DNA of 64,000 nt from Variovorax guangxiensis. GTDB lineage: Bacteria; Pseudomonadota; Gammaproteobacteria; Burkholderiales; Burkholderiaceae_C. Made by a program: the position numbers and the translations under genes. Shown in pieces: positions 27,315 through 37,161 of this stretch. Location of the stretch: contig NZ_RXFT01000001.1 of NCBI RefSeq assembly GCF_003952165.1, forward strand, positions 496,001 through 560,000. The letters run 5' to 3'. Each line of letters opens with the position of its first letter. Position 1 is the first letter of the stretch. The notes beneath the pieces were generated by a model, which was not told the origin of the DNA, ran no database searches, and was given only the letters and a program-made list of their open reading frames with translations.

Positions 27315-28092
27315 GAGCGGTCAAATTATAGGTTTGCAGGATTGGTTCGCGACCCCCCCGGGGCGGTACCTGCTGGCTTGGGAGCAGGCCCAGTTCGATC
27401 AGGCGGTGGCCGATGTATTCGGCTATCACGCGCTCCAGCTGGGCGCCGCCGAGGTCGATGGCCTGCGCGCCAACCGCATGCCGCACCGCTGGCTGGCTCT
27501 CGACGACCCGGCCCGCGGCGGCAAGGCGACGCTGCTCACGGACTTCGCTGCCTTGCCTTTCGCGGCCAACAGCCTCGACCTGGTGGTGCTGCCGCACGCG
27601 CTCGAGCTGAGCCCCGACCCGCACGCCACGCTGCGCGAGGTCGAGCGGGTGCTGGTGCCCGAGGGCCGCGTGGTCATCTGCGGGCTCAATCCGACCAGCC
27701 TCTGGGGCATGCGGCAGCGCCGCGCACATGTCTACCGCAGGCTGGGCATCGGCGATCTCTACCTGCCCGAGGGCGGCGAGTTCATCGGCTACTGGCGCAT
27801 GCGCGACTGGCTGCGCCTGCTGAGCTTCGAGGTGGAGTCGGGTCGCTTCGGCATCTACCGGCCGGCGGTGCGCAGCGAGGCGTGGCTGGAGCGCCTGCGC
27901 TGGGTGGACTCCGTCGGCGAGCGCTGGTGGCCGATCTTCGGCGCGGCCTACTTCCTGGTCGCGGTGAAGCGGGTGCGCGGCATGCGCCTGCTGAGCGCCG
28001 ACTGGCGCCGCGCCGGTGCCCGCGCCACGGCGCCGGTGCCCATCGCCGGCAAGGTGCATCGCGACGGGCCAGGCAAGAATTGGAAGAAATGA
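27313..28092 (+). CDS. SAM-dependent methyltransferase, class I
   Basis: A 259-residue protein of the methyltransferase 11 type. The acidic motif after the second strand is [20 protein letters not shown], followed by [20 protein letters not shown] and [16 protein letters not shown]. The N-terminal glycine motif is weak, as is usual for this betaproteobacterial family found beside gloB and rnhA. The substrate is unknown. ATG 27313 shares two bases with the gloB start on the other strand (TCATGA). Confidence 0.82.
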   Translation: MSGQIIGLQDWFATPPGRYLLAWEQAQFDQAVADVFGYHALQLGAAEVDGLRANRMPHRWLALDDPARGGKATLLTDFAALPFAANSLDLVVLPHALELSPDPHATLREVERVLVPEGRVVICGLNPTSLWGMRQRRAHVYRRLGIGDLYLPEGGEFIGYWRMRDWLRLLSFEVESGRFGIYRPAVRSEAWLERLRWVDSVGERWWPIFGAAYFLVAVKRVRGMRLLSADWRRAGARATAPVPIAGKVHRDGPGKNWKK

Positions 28093-28132
28093 AGATCGAT
28101 TGGAATCGAATGAAGAAGAAGGAAACGTCAGC

Positions 28133-28582
28133 TTGAACGAAGTCGTGATCTATACCGATGGCGCATGCAAGGGTAATCCCGGGCCCGGCGGCTGGGGCGC
28201 GTGGCTCAAGTCCGGCACCAGCGAGAAGGACCTGTTCGGCGGCGAACTCAACACCACCAACAACCGCATGGAGCTGACCGCCGTCATCGAAGGCCTGGCC
28301 GCGCTCAAGCGGCCCTGCAAGGTGCTGCTCTACCTCGACAGCCAATACGTGCGCAAGGGCATCACCGAATGGATCCGCGGCTGGAAGGCCAAGGGCTGGG
28401 TCACCGCGAGCAAGGAGCCGGTGAAGAACGTCGAGCTCTGGAAGCGGCTCGACGCGCTGGTGAACGAAGGCGGCCACCAGATCGAGTGGCGCTGGGTCAA
28501 GGGCCACTCGGGCGATCCGGGCAACGAGCGCGCGGACATGCTGGCCAACAAGGGCGTGGACAAGGCGCTGGGGCGGATCTGA
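28133..28582 (+). CDS. rnhA: Ribonuclease HI
   Basis: RNase HI cuts RNA in RNA-DNA hybrids. The 149-residue protein has all four catalytic acidic residues: Asp in [13 protein letters not shown], Glu in [13 protein letters not shown], Asp in [11 protein letters not shown] and Asp in [10 protein letters not shown]. No ATG lies close to the conserved N terminus. TTG 28133 preceded by AAGGA gives the family-normal length; the frame is open upstream inside the methyltransferase gene. The gene follows the methyltransferase by 40 bases. Confidence 0.94.
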   Translation: MNEVVIYTDGACKGNPGPGGWGAWLKSGTSEKDLFGGELNTTNNRMELTAVIEGLAALKRPCKVLLYLDSQYVRKGITEWIRGWKAKGWVTASKEPVKNVELWKRLDALVNEGGHQIEWRWVKGHSGDPGNERADMLANKGVDKALGRI

Positions 28583-28604
28583 CCCCGGGCCCGCTCTCCG
28601 GCGG

Positions 28605-29921
28605 TTAGATCACTCCGTCGAACATCATCACGTCGACTTCCTCGCCGGGCGCTACGCTGCCTTGGTCGTGGCGCAGCACCACGAGCCCGTTGGCCTCCAG
28701 CATCGAACTCAGCACGCCCGAACCCTGGTTGGCCGCCACGCACACCTCGGGCAGCGCGCCGGGCACGGCCTTCACGAAACCGCGTTGATATTCGGTGCGG
28801 CCCGGCTTCTTTCGGATCGAGCCCGTGCTGCGCGCGCGCAGCAGCGGCGGCGGCGCGGCTGCCGCTTCGTGGCAGCCCATCATGCGCAGCAGCGCAGGCC
28901 GCACGAAGGCCAGGAAGGTCACCATCACTGCCACCGGATTGCCCGGCAGCCCGAACAGCACGGCCGGCGGCTTCGATGCGCTTTCCTCCGTGGGAATCAG
29001 TCCCACCGCCAGCGGCCGGCCCGGCCGCATCGCCACGCGCCAGAATGCCATGTCGCCCAGCTGCTGCATCACGGCGCGCGTGTGGTCGGCCGCGCCCGCG
29101 CTCACGCCGCCGCTGGTGACGATGGCGTCGGCCTCGCGCGCTGCGCGCCGCAGCGTGGCGGCGAGCGTGGCCGGGTCGTCGCGCACGAGGCCGAGGTCGA
29201 GCACCTCGCAGCCCAGCCGCGTGAGCAGGCCGATCACGGTGTAGCGGTTGCTGTCGTACACGGCGCCCTCGCGCGGCGCGTCGCCCAGGCTCAGGATTTC
29301 GTCGCCGGTCGAGAAGCAGGCCACCCGCAGCCGCCGCAGCGCGGGTACGCCCGGCAGGCCCAGGCTCGCGACCATGCCCAGCGCGGCGGGCGAAAGGCGC
29401 TCGCCCTTGCGCAGCGCGGGCTGGCCCTTCATGAGGTCTTCTCCGGCGAACCGGCGGTTGTCGCCGCGGCGCAGCACCCGGGCGGGGAAGCAGACGCGAT
29501 CGCCATCGACCTTGCAGAACTCCTGCGGAATGACGGTGTCGAGGCCCGTCGGCATCATCGCGCCGGTCATGATGCGCACCGCATCGCCGGGCCCCAGCGC
29601 GCCGCGCCATGCGGCTCCGGCGAGCGCCGTGCCCACCACGCGCAGCGTGATGGATGCGTCGCTGGGCGCCTTGTCGGGCAGCACGGCGCCGTCGAAGGCG
29701 TAGCCGTCCATGGCGGAGTTGTCGTGCGGAGGCACGCTGACGGGCGAGACGATGTCCTCGGCCAGCACGCGGCCGAGCGCTTCAGAGAGCGAGACGCTCT
29801 CGCGCCCGGTGACGACGGCCGTGGCCATCAGCTGGGAAAGAAAGGCGTGGACGGCCTCGACGCTCAGGTCGGCGTCGTCATGGCCCGCGAGGGCGGAAGC
29901 GAGTTCTGCGATGCGGCTCAT
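28605..29921 (-). CDS. moeA: Molybdopterin molybdenumtransferase MoeA
   Basis: MoeA inserts molybdate into adenylylated molybdopterin. The 438-residue protein shows DNSAMDGYAF at the start of the core, GAMMPTGLDTVIPQE, the MoCF-binding stretch TSGGVSAGAADHTR and LFGLPGNPVAVMVTF, with a C-terminal beta-barrel domain. The gene starts 1 base past the mobA stop. With mobA and moaA it forms a molybdenum cofactor operon read moaA-mobA-moeA. Confidence 0.95.
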   Translation of the reverse strand: MSRIAELASALAGHDDADLSVEAVHAFLSQLMATAVVTGRESVSLSEALGRVLAEDIVSPVSVPPHDNSAMDGYAFDGAVLPDKAPSDASITLRVVGTALAGAAWRGALGPGDAVRIMTGAMMPTGLDTVIPQEFCKVDGDRVCFPARVLRRGDNRRFAGEDLMKGQPALRKGERLSPAALGMVASLGLPGVPALRRLRVACFSTGDEILSLGDAPREGAVYDSNRYTVIGLLTRLGCEVLDLGLVRDDPATLAATLRRAAREADAIVTSGGVSAGAADHTRAVMQQLGDMAFWRVAMRPGRPLAVGLIPTEESASKPPAVLFGLPGNPVAVMVTFLAFVRPALLRMMGCHEAAAAPPPLLRARSTGSIRKKPGRTEYQRGFVKAVPGALPEVCVAANQGSGVLSSMLEANGLVVLRHDQGSVAPGEEVDVMMFDGVI

Positions 29922-29922
29922 C

Positions 29923-30582
29923 TCATCGGTTTTCGAGGGCGTGCAGTTCGGCCAGGGTGTTGGCGTTGAAGAACGCGTCGGGCGCGTCACCGGGCCGGTC
30001 GAAGGGCACTTGCACGGCGCGGTGCTGCGCGATCCAGGCGTGGACCTTGCGGCCGCCGGCGGCGGTGTAGCGAAGCAGGCTTTCGCGAAGGCTGGCGCGC
30101 AGCAGGCAGAAGACGGGCTGGGGGCGCAGTTCCACCGTGCCGCCGCCATCGGCGGGCTCGGGCGCCACCACCAGGGCGATGTCGGCCTGGCTGGCCGCCG
30201 CCGCTTCGGCGAGGCGGGCGGCGAGGTCCGGCGGGAAGAGGGGCGTGTCGCAGGGCACCGTCAGCAGCCAGGGCGTGGCGCAGTGCTCCAGCCCGGTCAG
30301 GAAGCCCGCCAGCGGGCCAGGGTAGTCCGCGAGGCTGTCGGGCCAAACCGGCGCGCCGAAGGCTTCGTACTCGGCGAGATTGCGGTTGGCATTGACCATG
30401 AGCGTGCCGACCTGCGGCGCCAGCCGCCGCATCGCATGCAGCGCCAGCGGCTCGCCGTTGAAAGGCTGCAGCCCCTTGTCGACGCCGCCCATGCGCGAGC
30501 CGCGGCCGCCGGCCAGCAGCAGACCCGTGATGTCGGCGGACGCGATGCTGGCGTGCGCGGGCATGGCGGGCGCCTGCCTCAT
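29923..30582 (-). CDS. mobA: Molybdenum cofactor guanylyltransferase MobA
   Basis: MobA transfers GMP from GTP to the molybdenum cofactor to give the bis-MGD form. The 219-residue protein has the nucleotide-binding motif [17 protein letters not shown], with [12 protein letters not shown] and [10 protein letters not shown] near the end. ATG 30582 overlaps the moaA stop; an internal ATG at 30564 would give 213 residues. Presence of bis-MGD synthesis implies DMSO-reductase-type enzymes elsewhere in the genome. Confidence 0.94.
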   Translation of the reverse strand: MRQAPAMPAHASIASADITGLLLAGGRGSRMGGVDKGLQPFNGEPLALHAMRRLAPQVGTLMVNANRNLAEYEAFGAPVWPDSLADYPGPLAGFLTGLEHCATPWLLTVPCDTPLFPPDLAARLAEAAAASQADIALVVAPEPADGGGTVELRPQPVFCLLRASLRESLLRYTAAGGRKVHAWIAQHRAVQVPFDRPGDAPDAFFNANTLAELHALENR

Positions 30583-31736
30583 CCGCCGATGTAGCTCATC
30601 TCGACGCGGCGCGGGCCCTTGGAGCCGGCGTCGCCGTTGCCGTTGTCGCCATCGGGGCCGCGCAGGGCGCGCAGCTCGGAGTAGCGGTCGGCGCGGCCCT
30701 GCCAGATGTGGCCGATGGCCGAAGCGATGTCTTCGTCGCTGGCGTTGCCGCGCAGCAGCGGGCGCAGGTCGTGGCCGGCGCTCGCGAAGAGGCACAGGTA
30801 CAGCTTGCCTTCGGTGGAGAGACGCGCGCGGCTGCAGTCGTGACAGAAGGCCTGGGTGACGCTGCTGATGACGCCGATCTCGCCGCCGCCGTCGGCATAG
30901 GCCCAGCGCTTGGCGGTCTCGCCGGGCGTGGTGGCGCCCAGCGGTACGAGCGGGAATTCGGAATGGATGCGCGTGACGACGTCGGCCGACGGCAGTACCT
31001 CGTCCATGCGCCAGCCATTGGTGGCGCCAACGTCCATGTACTCGATGAAGCGCAGCACCACCTTGCCGGCGTGATGAGTACGGAAGTAGCGCGCCATCGG
31101 CAGGATCTCCTGCTCGTTGGTGCCGCGCTTGACCACCATGTTGACCTTGACCGGGCCCAGGCCCGCGGCCAGCGCCGCGTCGATGCCCGCGAGCACGTCG
31201 GCCACCGGGAAGTCGACATCGTTCATCTGGCGGAACACCGCGTCGTCGAGGCTGTCCAGGCTCACGGTCACGCGCTGCAGGCCGGCGGCGCGCAGGCCGG
31301 CGGCCTTGCGCGCGAGCAGAGAGCCGTTGGTGGTCAGGGTCAGCGCCAGCGGCTCGCCCGCGGGCGTGCGGATCTCGGCGAGCTGCTCCACCAGGCCCTC
31401 GATGTTCTTTCGCAGCAGCGGCTCGCCGCCGGTCAGCCGGATCTTGCGCGTGCCGTGCGCGGCAAAGAGGCGGGCCAGCCGGGTGATTTCCTCGAAGCTC
31501 AGCAGGGCGCTGTGCGGCAGGTACTTGTAGTCCTTGTCGAACACGTCCTTGGGCATGCAGTAGCTGCAACGGAAATTGCAGCGGTCGGTCACGCTGATGC
31601 GCAGGTCGGTCAGGGGCCGGCCCAGCCGGTCGAGCAGCATGCCGGTGGCGGGCACGGCGACCTCCGGCACGGCCACCGCAGGGCGTGCTCGGCCGATGCT
31701 GGAGATCGGAATGACGGTGCTGCTGCTGTTCTTCAT
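30579..31736 (-). CDS. moaA: GTP 3',8-cyclase MoaA
   Basis: This radical-SAM enzyme starts molybdenum cofactor synthesis by rearranging GTP. The 385-residue protein has the SAM-cluster motif CNFRCSYC, the [10 protein letters not shown] motif, a C-terminal cluster with three cysteines ([10 protein letters not shown] and LYLCLF) and the C-terminal double glycine (SYIGG) needed for activity. About 30 extra residues precede the core. It is the first gene of the moa-mob-moe unit. Confidence 0.96.
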   Translation of the reverse strand: MKNSSSTVIPISSIGRARPAVAVPEVAVPATGMLLDRLGRPLTDLRISVTDRCNFRCSYCMPKDVFDKDYKYLPHSALLSFEEITRLARLFAAHGTRKIRLTGGEPLLRKNIEGLVEQLAEIRTPAGEPLALTLTTNGSLLARKAAGLRAAGLQRVTVSLDSLDDAVFRQMNDVDFPVADVLAGIDAALAAGLGPVKVNMVVKRGTNEQEILPMARYFRTHHAGKVVLRFIEYMDVGATNGWRMDEVLPSADVVTRIHSEFPLVPLGATTPGETAKRWAYADGGGEIGVISSVTQAFCHDCSRARLSTEGKLYLCLFASAGHDLRPLLRGNASDEDIASAIGHIWQGRADRYSELRALRGPDGDNGNGDAGSKGPRRVEMSYIGG

Positions 31737-31794
31737 GGCTTCGTGAGGTGGGGCCCGATTTTGCGCCAGGCCCCAAGGGCCTGCGGAACACAGG

Positions 31795-33078
31795 CTACTT
31801 GATCACGGCCGCATAAATCATGTCCCGGGTCAATGTTCTGTAATGTGTCCTGAATTTCGGCGACTGCAGCATCAGCACCACGAACATCTCGTTCTTCGGG
31901 TCGACCCACATGTAGGTGCCGCCCGCGCCGCCCCAGTTGTATTCACCGCCCGCCGAGGGGTAGGGCGCCTCGCCGTCGTTGCGGCGCACCGCGAAGCCCA
32001 GGCCGAAGCCGTAGCCAGGACCCGGCAGGTAGAGCGGGCCGGGCACGATGCCGGATCCCGCGTTGGAGTGGTCGGCGGTCATCAGGGCGATGGTGCGCGG
32101 GCCAAGATAGTGCCTGCCGTCGAGCGAGCCGCCATTGATCAGCATCTGCAGGAAGCGGGCGTAGTCGTTCGCGGTCGACACCAACCCGCCGCCGCCCGAT
32201 TCGTACTTGCGCACGATACGCGGGTCGTTGAATTCGGCGCCCACGCCGAAGCTGCGGTCGTTGGGCAGCGGCTCGGCGATGCGTGACTGGCGGGCCGGCT
32301 CGGGCACGTAATAGGTGGTGTCCTTCATGCCCAGCGGATCGAATAGCCGGGCCTTCTCGAACTGGTAGAGCGACTGGCCCGAGACCACCTCGATCACCCG
32401 GCCGAGGATGTCGGTCGACTGGCTGTAGTCCCAGGTCGTGCCCGGCTGGTAGGCCAGCGGCAGCTTCGCCAGGCGCTGGGAGAACTCGGCCAGCGTGGGG
32501 TCGCCAGCGCCCAGGTTGGCGGCGTTGTAGGCCTGCTTCACGAGGCCAGGGCCGAAGAAACCGTAGGTCAGGCCCGAGGTGTGGCGCATCAGGTCGTGCA
32601 CGGTGATCGGTCGGCGCGCGGGCACGGTCTCGAGCACCGGCTTGCCGTCGGCGCCGGGCTTCTCGACGCCCACCGTCATGCTCGCGAATTCGGGCAGGTA
32701 GGTTGAGATCGGGTCGTCGAGCTTCAGGCGGCCGTCCTCCACCAGCATCATCGCGGCCACCGTGGTGATGGGCTTGCTCATCGAATAGATGCGGAAGATG
32801 CCGTCGCGCGGCATCGGCGTGCCGGCGGCGCTGTCGAGCTTGCCGACCGGCTCGAACCACGCCACCTTGCCCTGGCGGGCCACCAGCAGCACCGCGCCCG
32901 GGATCTTGCCGGCCGCCACGTCGGCCTTGAGGACCTTGCCGAGCATCTGCAGGCGCTCGCTGGAGAGGCCGACCTGCTCGGGCGTGGCCGTGGGCAGTTG
33001 CTGCGCCGCCGCAAGCAGGGGAATGGCCAGGCCCAGGCCGAGCACTGCGGCGCGCAGCTTGCGCTTCAGGAATCTCAT
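31795..33078 (-). CDS. Exported serine hydrolase, beta-lactamase/EstB type
   Basis: A 427-residue protein with a signal peptide (cleavage near AAAQQ, residue 25) and the class C beta-lactamase/esterase fold. The catalytic SxxK motif is SMSK (Ser99, Lys102), and the tyrosine motif is in TWDYSQS. Relatives include EstB-like esterases and D-aminopeptidases; the substrate cannot be read from sequence. It may be cotranscribed with the secreted protein gene upstream, but a terminator-like hairpin separates them. Confidence 0.85.
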   Translation of the reverse strand: MRFLKRKLRAAVLGLGLAIPLLAAAQQLPTATPEQVGLSSERLQMLGKVLKADVAAGKIPGAVLLVARQGKVAWFEPVGKLDSAAGTPMPRDGIFRIYSMSKPITTVAAMMLVEDGRLKLDDPISTYLPEFASMTVGVEKPGADGKPVLETVPARRPITVHDLMRHTSGLTYGFFGPGLVKQAYNAANLGAGDPTLAEFSQRLAKLPLAYQPGTTWDYSQSTDILGRVIEVVSGQSLYQFEKARLFDPLGMKDTTYYVPEPARQSRIAEPLPNDRSFGVGAEFNDPRIVRKYESGGGGLVSTANDYARFLQMLINGGSLDGRHYLGPRTIALMTADHSNAGSGIVPGPLYLPGPGYGFGLGFAVRRNDGEAPYPSAGGEYNWGGAGGTYMWVDPKNEMFVVLMLQSPKFRTHYRTLTRDMIYAAVIK

Positions 33079-33107
33079 GGTGTCGTCTCCGTCTTGTTGT
33101 GGTGGAT

Positions 33108-33146
33108 GAAAAAACGAAAACCGTGCGCGGCGGTCCCGGAGCCGCC
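33108..33146 (-). terminator. Possible terminator between the secreted protein and serine hydrolase genes
   Basis: On the minus strand GGCGG...CCGCC forms a stem with a 7-9 base loop, followed about 10 bases later by TTTTCGTTTTTT. The gap between stem and T run makes it imperfect. Confidence 0.4.
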
Positions 33147-33166
33147 CTCGCCTGACCAGCCCGGCG

Positions 33167-33865
33167 CTATCCGCGGCAGAGCTTCAGGTTCGTGCGCGTG
33201 GCGCGGACCACGGGCAGGTAGATGTCGGCGTCGGCCGGTGGGTAGTTTTCCTTGATGCCGTCGTCGGTGCGGGCGGCGTCCTCGGCCAGCGGCTGCAGCG
33301 TCTTGAGGCAGGCGGCGCGGTCGTCGAGCTTGTACTGCGTGAGCGCGAGGTCGTTGCGCAGCCAGGCCTTGGTGATCCAGTCGAGTGTCCTGTCGCAGTC
33401 CGAGAGAACGGGCGCGAGGGTGGTCTGCGCGGCGGCGTAGTCCTTGGCGTCGTACTGCCGCTTGAAGGTTTTGCGCGTGCTGCTCACGGCCTTGTCGGTG
33501 CAGTAGGGGGCAGGGCGGATGTAGGTGCCTTCGAAGACGGCGCGCATGCCGCAGTAGCCGCGGCACTCGTCCGAGCCATTGGTTGTGACCTGCAGCTTGT
33601 CGGCATTGGCCGCGAAGTTCACCACGCACCCCGTGTCGTCGAGCTTGGCCTTGCCCCGCGCGATGGTGCCGTCGAGCGCGCAGGTGTGGACGTTGGCGCC
33701 GATGGTGGTGATGTCGAAGTGGCCGTTGGGCTTGATGCGCAGCGAGCCGCTGCCGCCCTCGTAGATGTAGTCGCCGGTGGGCGGCGTGGCGCCGTTCTGC
33801 GCGGCGGCGAGGGCGCAGCCAAGGAGCAATGCGAGGGGAAGAAAGATGGATCGTGCGAGCTTCAT
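33167..33865 (-). CDS. Secreted cysteine-containing protein of unknown function
   Basis: I do not recognise this 232-residue protein. It starts with a clear signal peptide (MKLARSIFLPLALLLGCALA, cleavage after AAA). The mature part has a beta-rich half (about 30-115) with four or more cysteines likely to form disulfides (HTCALDG, GCVVNF, ECRGYCGM), then a helical half (about 120-232) with more cysteines, ending KLCRG. ATG 33865 is chosen because it opens the signal peptide; the frame is open to 33949. Confidence 0.7.
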   Translation of the reverse strand: MKLARSIFLPLALLLGCALAAAQNGATPPTGDYIYEGGSGSLRIKPNGHFDITTIGANVHTCALDGTIARGKAKLDDTGCVVNFAANADKLQVTTNGSDECRGYCGMRAVFEGTYIRPAPYCTDKAVSSTRKTFKRQYDAKDYAAAQTTLAPVLSDCDRTLDWITKAWLRNDLALTQYKLDDRAACLKTLQPLAEDAARTDDGIKENYPPADADIYLPVVRATRTNLKLCRG

Positions 33866-33965
33866 CGTTGGAGATCTCCCGGAAAACATGCCGTAGGGCA
33901 GTGTATCGATCGTTGCCGAAAGCTTCCGGGATTGGCGGGTTTGCGTCATTCGATATCTCTATGTC

Positions 33966-33994
33966 TTGACGTAGACAATGAGAATTCCTATCAT
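33966..33994 (+). promoter_or_regulatory. sod promoter with Fur-like box
   Basis: TTGACG (33966-33971), a 17-base spacer and TATCAT (33989-33994) make a good sigma-70 promoter. Between and over these lies GACAATGAGAATTCCTATC (33974-33992), which matches the 19-bp Fur consensus at 14 positions. E. coli sodA is repressed by Fur in this manner, so iron-dependent repression of this SOD is likely. Confidence 0.65.
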
Positions 33995-34060
33995 TTGGGC
34001 GCCTGAGTACGCACATGTCGACAACGCAAAGGGCTCTTTCAACCAAGGAGCTTCCCGACC

Positions 34061-34696
34061 GTGCCGTACACCCTGCCAGCCTTGTCCTATGCCTTCGACG
34101 CGCTCGAACCCCACATCGACGCGCTGACGATGGAAATCCACCACGGCAAGCACCACCAGACCTATGTGAACAACCTCAACGCGGCGTTGAAAGACACGCC
34201 GCACGAGGGAACGCCGGTCGAAGAGCTCATCGCCGGTGTCGAGCAATTGCCCGAAGCGCTGCGCGCGCCGGTGCGCAACAACGGCGGCGGGCACGCCAAC
34301 CACACCCTGTTCTGGACCGTGATGGCGCCCGTCGGCCAGGGCGGCGGCGGGGTACCCACCGGAGCGCTTGCCAAGGCCATCGACGCCGACCTGGGCGGCT
34401 TCGATGCCTTCAAGGACGCATTCACCAAGGCCGCCCTCACGCGCTTCGGCAGCGGCTGGGCGTGGCTCTGCGTCGGTGTCGGCGGCAAGCTCGCGGTGGA
34501 AAGCAGCGGCAACCAGGACAGCCCGCTGATGCGCGGCATCGGTTCGGGCAACACGCCGATCCTCGGGCTCGACGTGTGGGAGCACGCCTACTACCTCAAG
34601 TACCAGAACCGCCGCCCCGAGTACATCGCGGCCTTCTACAACGTCGTGAACTGGGCCGAAGTGGCCCGGCGCCACGCTGCCGCTACCGGCGGTTGA
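34061..34696 (+). CDS. sodA: Superoxide dismutase, Mn/Fe family (Mn-like)
   Basis: This enzyme turns superoxide into oxygen and peroxide in the cytoplasm. The 211-residue protein has the metal ligands His27 (MEIHHGKHH), His in [11 protein letters not shown], and Asp and His in [13 protein letters not shown]. The GGG before HANH and the DVWEHAYY region suggest Mn-type or cambialistic use. The start is GTG 34061 after AAGGAG. A Fur-like box overlaps the promoter, and a ZIP metal transporter gene follows 10 bases on, which supports manganese use when iron is scarce. Confidence 0.93.
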   Translation: MPYTLPALSYAFDALEPHIDALTMEIHHGKHHQTYVNNLNAALKDTPHEGTPVEELIAGVEQLPEALRAPVRNNGGGHANHTLFWTVMAPVGQGGGGVPTGALAKAIDADLGGFDAFKDAFTKAALTRFGSGWAWLCVGVGGKLAVESSGNQDSPLMRGIGSGNTPILGLDVWEHAYYLKYQNRRPEYIAAFYNVVNWAEVARRHAAATGG

Positions 34697-34706
34697 GGAG
34701 CAACCC

Positions 34707-35630
34707 ATGAACGAGCCGCGACAGGGCGCCATCGCGCAAGGCAGGCAGTCGAGGCCCGCCAGGCCGATGCGCGAACGGATCGGCTTCGCCATCGTCGCGG
34801 CCGGCGTGCTGATCGGCGCCTTGCAGTTCTGGCAGTTCGTGCGATCCGACCCGCTGGTGTGGAACGCCTTGCTTGGCGGCTCGGTCGCGGCGCTGGCGAC
34901 CGCGCTCGGCACGCTGCCGGTGCTGTTCTCGCAGAAGCTGCCCGAGCGGCTGCAGGACACCCTCTTCGGTTTCGGCGCCGGCGTGATGCTGGCGGCCAGC
35001 GCCTTCTCGCTGATCATCCCGGGCCTGGAGGCCGCGAAGAACGCGGGCACCTTCGGCGGCGGAAGCTGGGCGGCGGGCGGGGTGATCGGCTGCGCCATCC
35101 TGCTGGGCGGCATCGCGCTGATGCTGATGGACCGCGTGCTGCCGCACGAGCATTTCATCAAGGGCCGCGAAGGCAATGCCGCCAAGCAGCTGCGCCGCAC
35201 CTGGCTCTTCGTCTTCGCGATCGCGCTGCACAACGTGCCCGAGGGCCTGGCCATCGGCGTGGGATATGCCGCCAACAACGGGCTGCGCGCCGATGCGCTG
35301 GCCACCGGTATCGCGATCCAGGACGTGCCCGAGGGGCTGGTCGTCGCGGTGGCGTTGCTGGCCGCGGGCTACAGCCGTGGGTTCGCCGTGCTGATCGGCA
35401 TGCTCTCCGGGATGGTCGAGCCGCTGGGTGCCGTGCTGGGCGCGGCCGTGGTCGGCCACTCGGCGATGCTTCTGCCCTGGGGGCTGGGCTTCGCGGCGGG
35501 CGCGATGCTCTTCGTGATCAGCCACGAGATCATTCCCGAGTCGCACCGCAAGGGGCACGAAGCCTTCGCCACCAGCGGGCTGATGATCGGCTTCGTGCTC
35601 ATGATGCTGCTCGACACAGCGCTGGGCTGA
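34707..35630 (+). CDS. ZIP-family metal transporter
   Basis: A 307-residue inner-membrane importer of divalent metals. The metal-binding helices carry ALHNVPEGLAIG and AIQDVPEGLVVAV, and a further potential ligand stretch is HEIIPESHRKGH. About eight hydrophobic segments are visible, with a cytoplasmic loop (VLPHEHFIKGREGN). It is 10 bases behind the SOD gene and likely cotranscribed, which points to manganese or iron as cargo; ZIP proteins often carry zinc, so this is inference. Confidence 0.88.
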   Translation: MNEPRQGAIAQGRQSRPARPMRERIGFAIVAAGVLIGALQFWQFVRSDPLVWNALLGGSVAALATALGTLPVLFSQKLPERLQDTLFGFGAGVMLAASAFSLIIPGLEAAKNAGTFGGGSWAAGGVIGCAILLGGIALMLMDRVLPHEHFIKGREGNAAKQLRRTWLFVFAIALHNVPEGLAIGVGYAANNGLRADALATGIAIQDVPEGLVVAVALLAAGYSRGFAVLIGMLSGMVEPLGAVLGAAVVGHSAMLLPWGLGFAAGAMLFVISHEIIPESHRKGHEAFATSGLMIGFVLMMLLDTALG

Positions 35631-35664
35631 CGCACCCGCCCGCGCGGCGCGCCAACCAAGGCCC

Positions 35665-37098
35665 TTAGCCGTGCTTGACGGCGACGGTCTTCAGAGTGGT
35701 GAATCCGTACAGCGCCTCGAAGCCCTTCTCGCGGCCATAGCCCGACGACTTCACGCCGCCAAAGGGCAGTTCGACGCCGCCGCCGGCGCCGTAGTTGTTG
35801 ATGAACACCTGGCCGCTCTTCACGCGCTTGGCCATGCGGAACTGGCGCGCGCCGTCGGTCGTCCATACGCCGGCGACCAGGCCGAAATGCGTTGCGTTGG
35901 CCAGTGCGACAGCCTCGTCCTCGTCGGCGAACTGCATCGCGGCCAGCACCGGGCCGAACACTTCTTCCTGTGCGAGACGGTGGTTCACCGGCACGTCGCG
36001 CAGCAGGGTGGGGGCCTGGTAGAAGCCGGTTTCGGGCGCTTCCTCGACCACGATGCCCTGCGCCACCATCGGGATGCCGGCGTGCTGCGCGTCGCTCAAA
36101 AAGTCCCACACGCGCTGCTGCTGCGTCTGGCGGATCAGCGGGCCCACGTCGAGGTCCATGGCCGCCGGGCCGACGCGCAGCGCCTCGAAGGCGTGGCCCA
36201 GGCGCTCCAGGAGCGGCTCGTAGATGTCGCGCTGGATCAGCACCCGCGAGCCGGCCGAGCAGGTCTGGCCGGCGTTCTGCACGATGGCGTTGATGACCAC
36301 CGGAATGGCCGCGTCCAGGTCGGCGTCCGCGAAGATGATCTGCGGGCTCTTGCCGCCCAGTTCCAGCGTCACGGGGCAATGCCGCTCCGCCGCCACCTGC
36401 TGGATCAGCGTGCCGATCTTCGGGCTGCCGGTGAAGCTGATGTGGTCGATGCCCGCGTGCCGCGCGAGCGCGTCGCCCACCTCGTGGCCGTAGCCCGTCA
36501 CGATGTTGAGCGCGCCGGCCGGGAACCCGACCTCGGCCGCCAGCTGCGCCACGCGGATCAGCGAGAGGCAGGCGTCTTCCGCCGGCTTCACCACGCACAC
36601 GTTGCCCGCCGCCAGTGCGCCGCCCACGCTGCGCCCGAAGATCTGCATCGGGTAGTTCCAGGGAATGATGTGGCCCGTTACGCCGTGCGGCTCGCGCCAG
36701 GTGAAGACGCTGTAGCCGTCCTGGTAGGGGATGGTCTCGCCGTGCAGCTTGTCGCAGGCGCCGGCATAGAACTCGAAGTAGCGCACCAGCGCCACCGCGT
36801 CGGCGCGTGCCTGCTTGACGGGCTTGCCGCAGTCGCGCTGCTCGATCAGCGCGAGCTCGTCGACGTGCTCGGCGATCTTCTGCGAGAGCTTGAAGAGCAG
36901 GCGGCCGCGGTCGGCGGCGCTGACCTTGTGCCAAACGCCATCGAAGCAGTCGCGCGCGGCGCGTACGGCGGAGTCGATGTCGGCAGCATTGCTGCGCTGG
37001 ATTTCGTCGAAGGGCTGGCCGTCGGAGGGGTCGATGACCGGCAGGGTGCGGCCGGAGGAGGACGGGACGTCCGCGTTGGCGATGTAGTTGAGCTGCAT
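35665..37098 (-). CDS. NAD(P)-dependent aldehyde dehydrogenase
   Basis: A 477-residue aldehyde dehydrogenase that oxidises an aldehyde to the acid. Present are the general base Glu in VTLELGGKSPQ, the catalytic Cys in NAGQTCSAGSR, HIIPWNYPM, VKPAEDA and EEVFGPVL. ATG 37098 is chosen over an upstream in-frame ATG at 37122 by homology to the family start. It is closest to betaine or phenylacetaldehyde-type enzymes, but the substrate is not determined. Confidence 0.92.
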   Translation of the reverse strand: MQLNYIANADVPSSSGRTLPVIDPSDGQPFDEIQRSNAADIDSAVRAARDCFDGVWHKVSAADRGRLLFKLSQKIAEHVDELALIEQRDCGKPVKQARADAVALVRYFEFYAGACDKLHGETIPYQDGYSVFTWREPHGVTGHIIPWNYPMQIFGRSVGGALAAGNVCVVKPAEDACLSLIRVAQLAAEVGFPAGALNIVTGYGHEVGDALARHAGIDHISFTGSPKIGTLIQQVAAERHCPVTLELGGKSPQIIFADADLDAAIPVVINAIVQNAGQTCSAGSRVLIQRDIYEPLLERLGHAFEALRVGPAAMDLDVGPLIRQTQQQRVWDFLSDAQHAGIPMVAQGIVVEEAPETGFYQAPTLLRDVPVNHRLAQEEVFGPVLAAMQFADEDEAVALANATHFGLVAGVWTTDGARQFRMAKRVKSGQVFINNYGAGGGVELPFGGVKSSGYGREKGFEALYGFTTLKTVAVKHG

Positions 37099-37161
37099 GG
37101 GGCTGGATTTTGCGCGAAGCACTCCAAACCCCGTGGCCCGGCGGGGCTCAGACCCCGGGCG

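Noticed and set aside
31768..31782. AGGCCC-CAA-GGGCCT hairpin as a terminator of the serine hydrolase gene
   Set aside because: The stem is short and lacks a T run on the minus strand; it is too weak to call.
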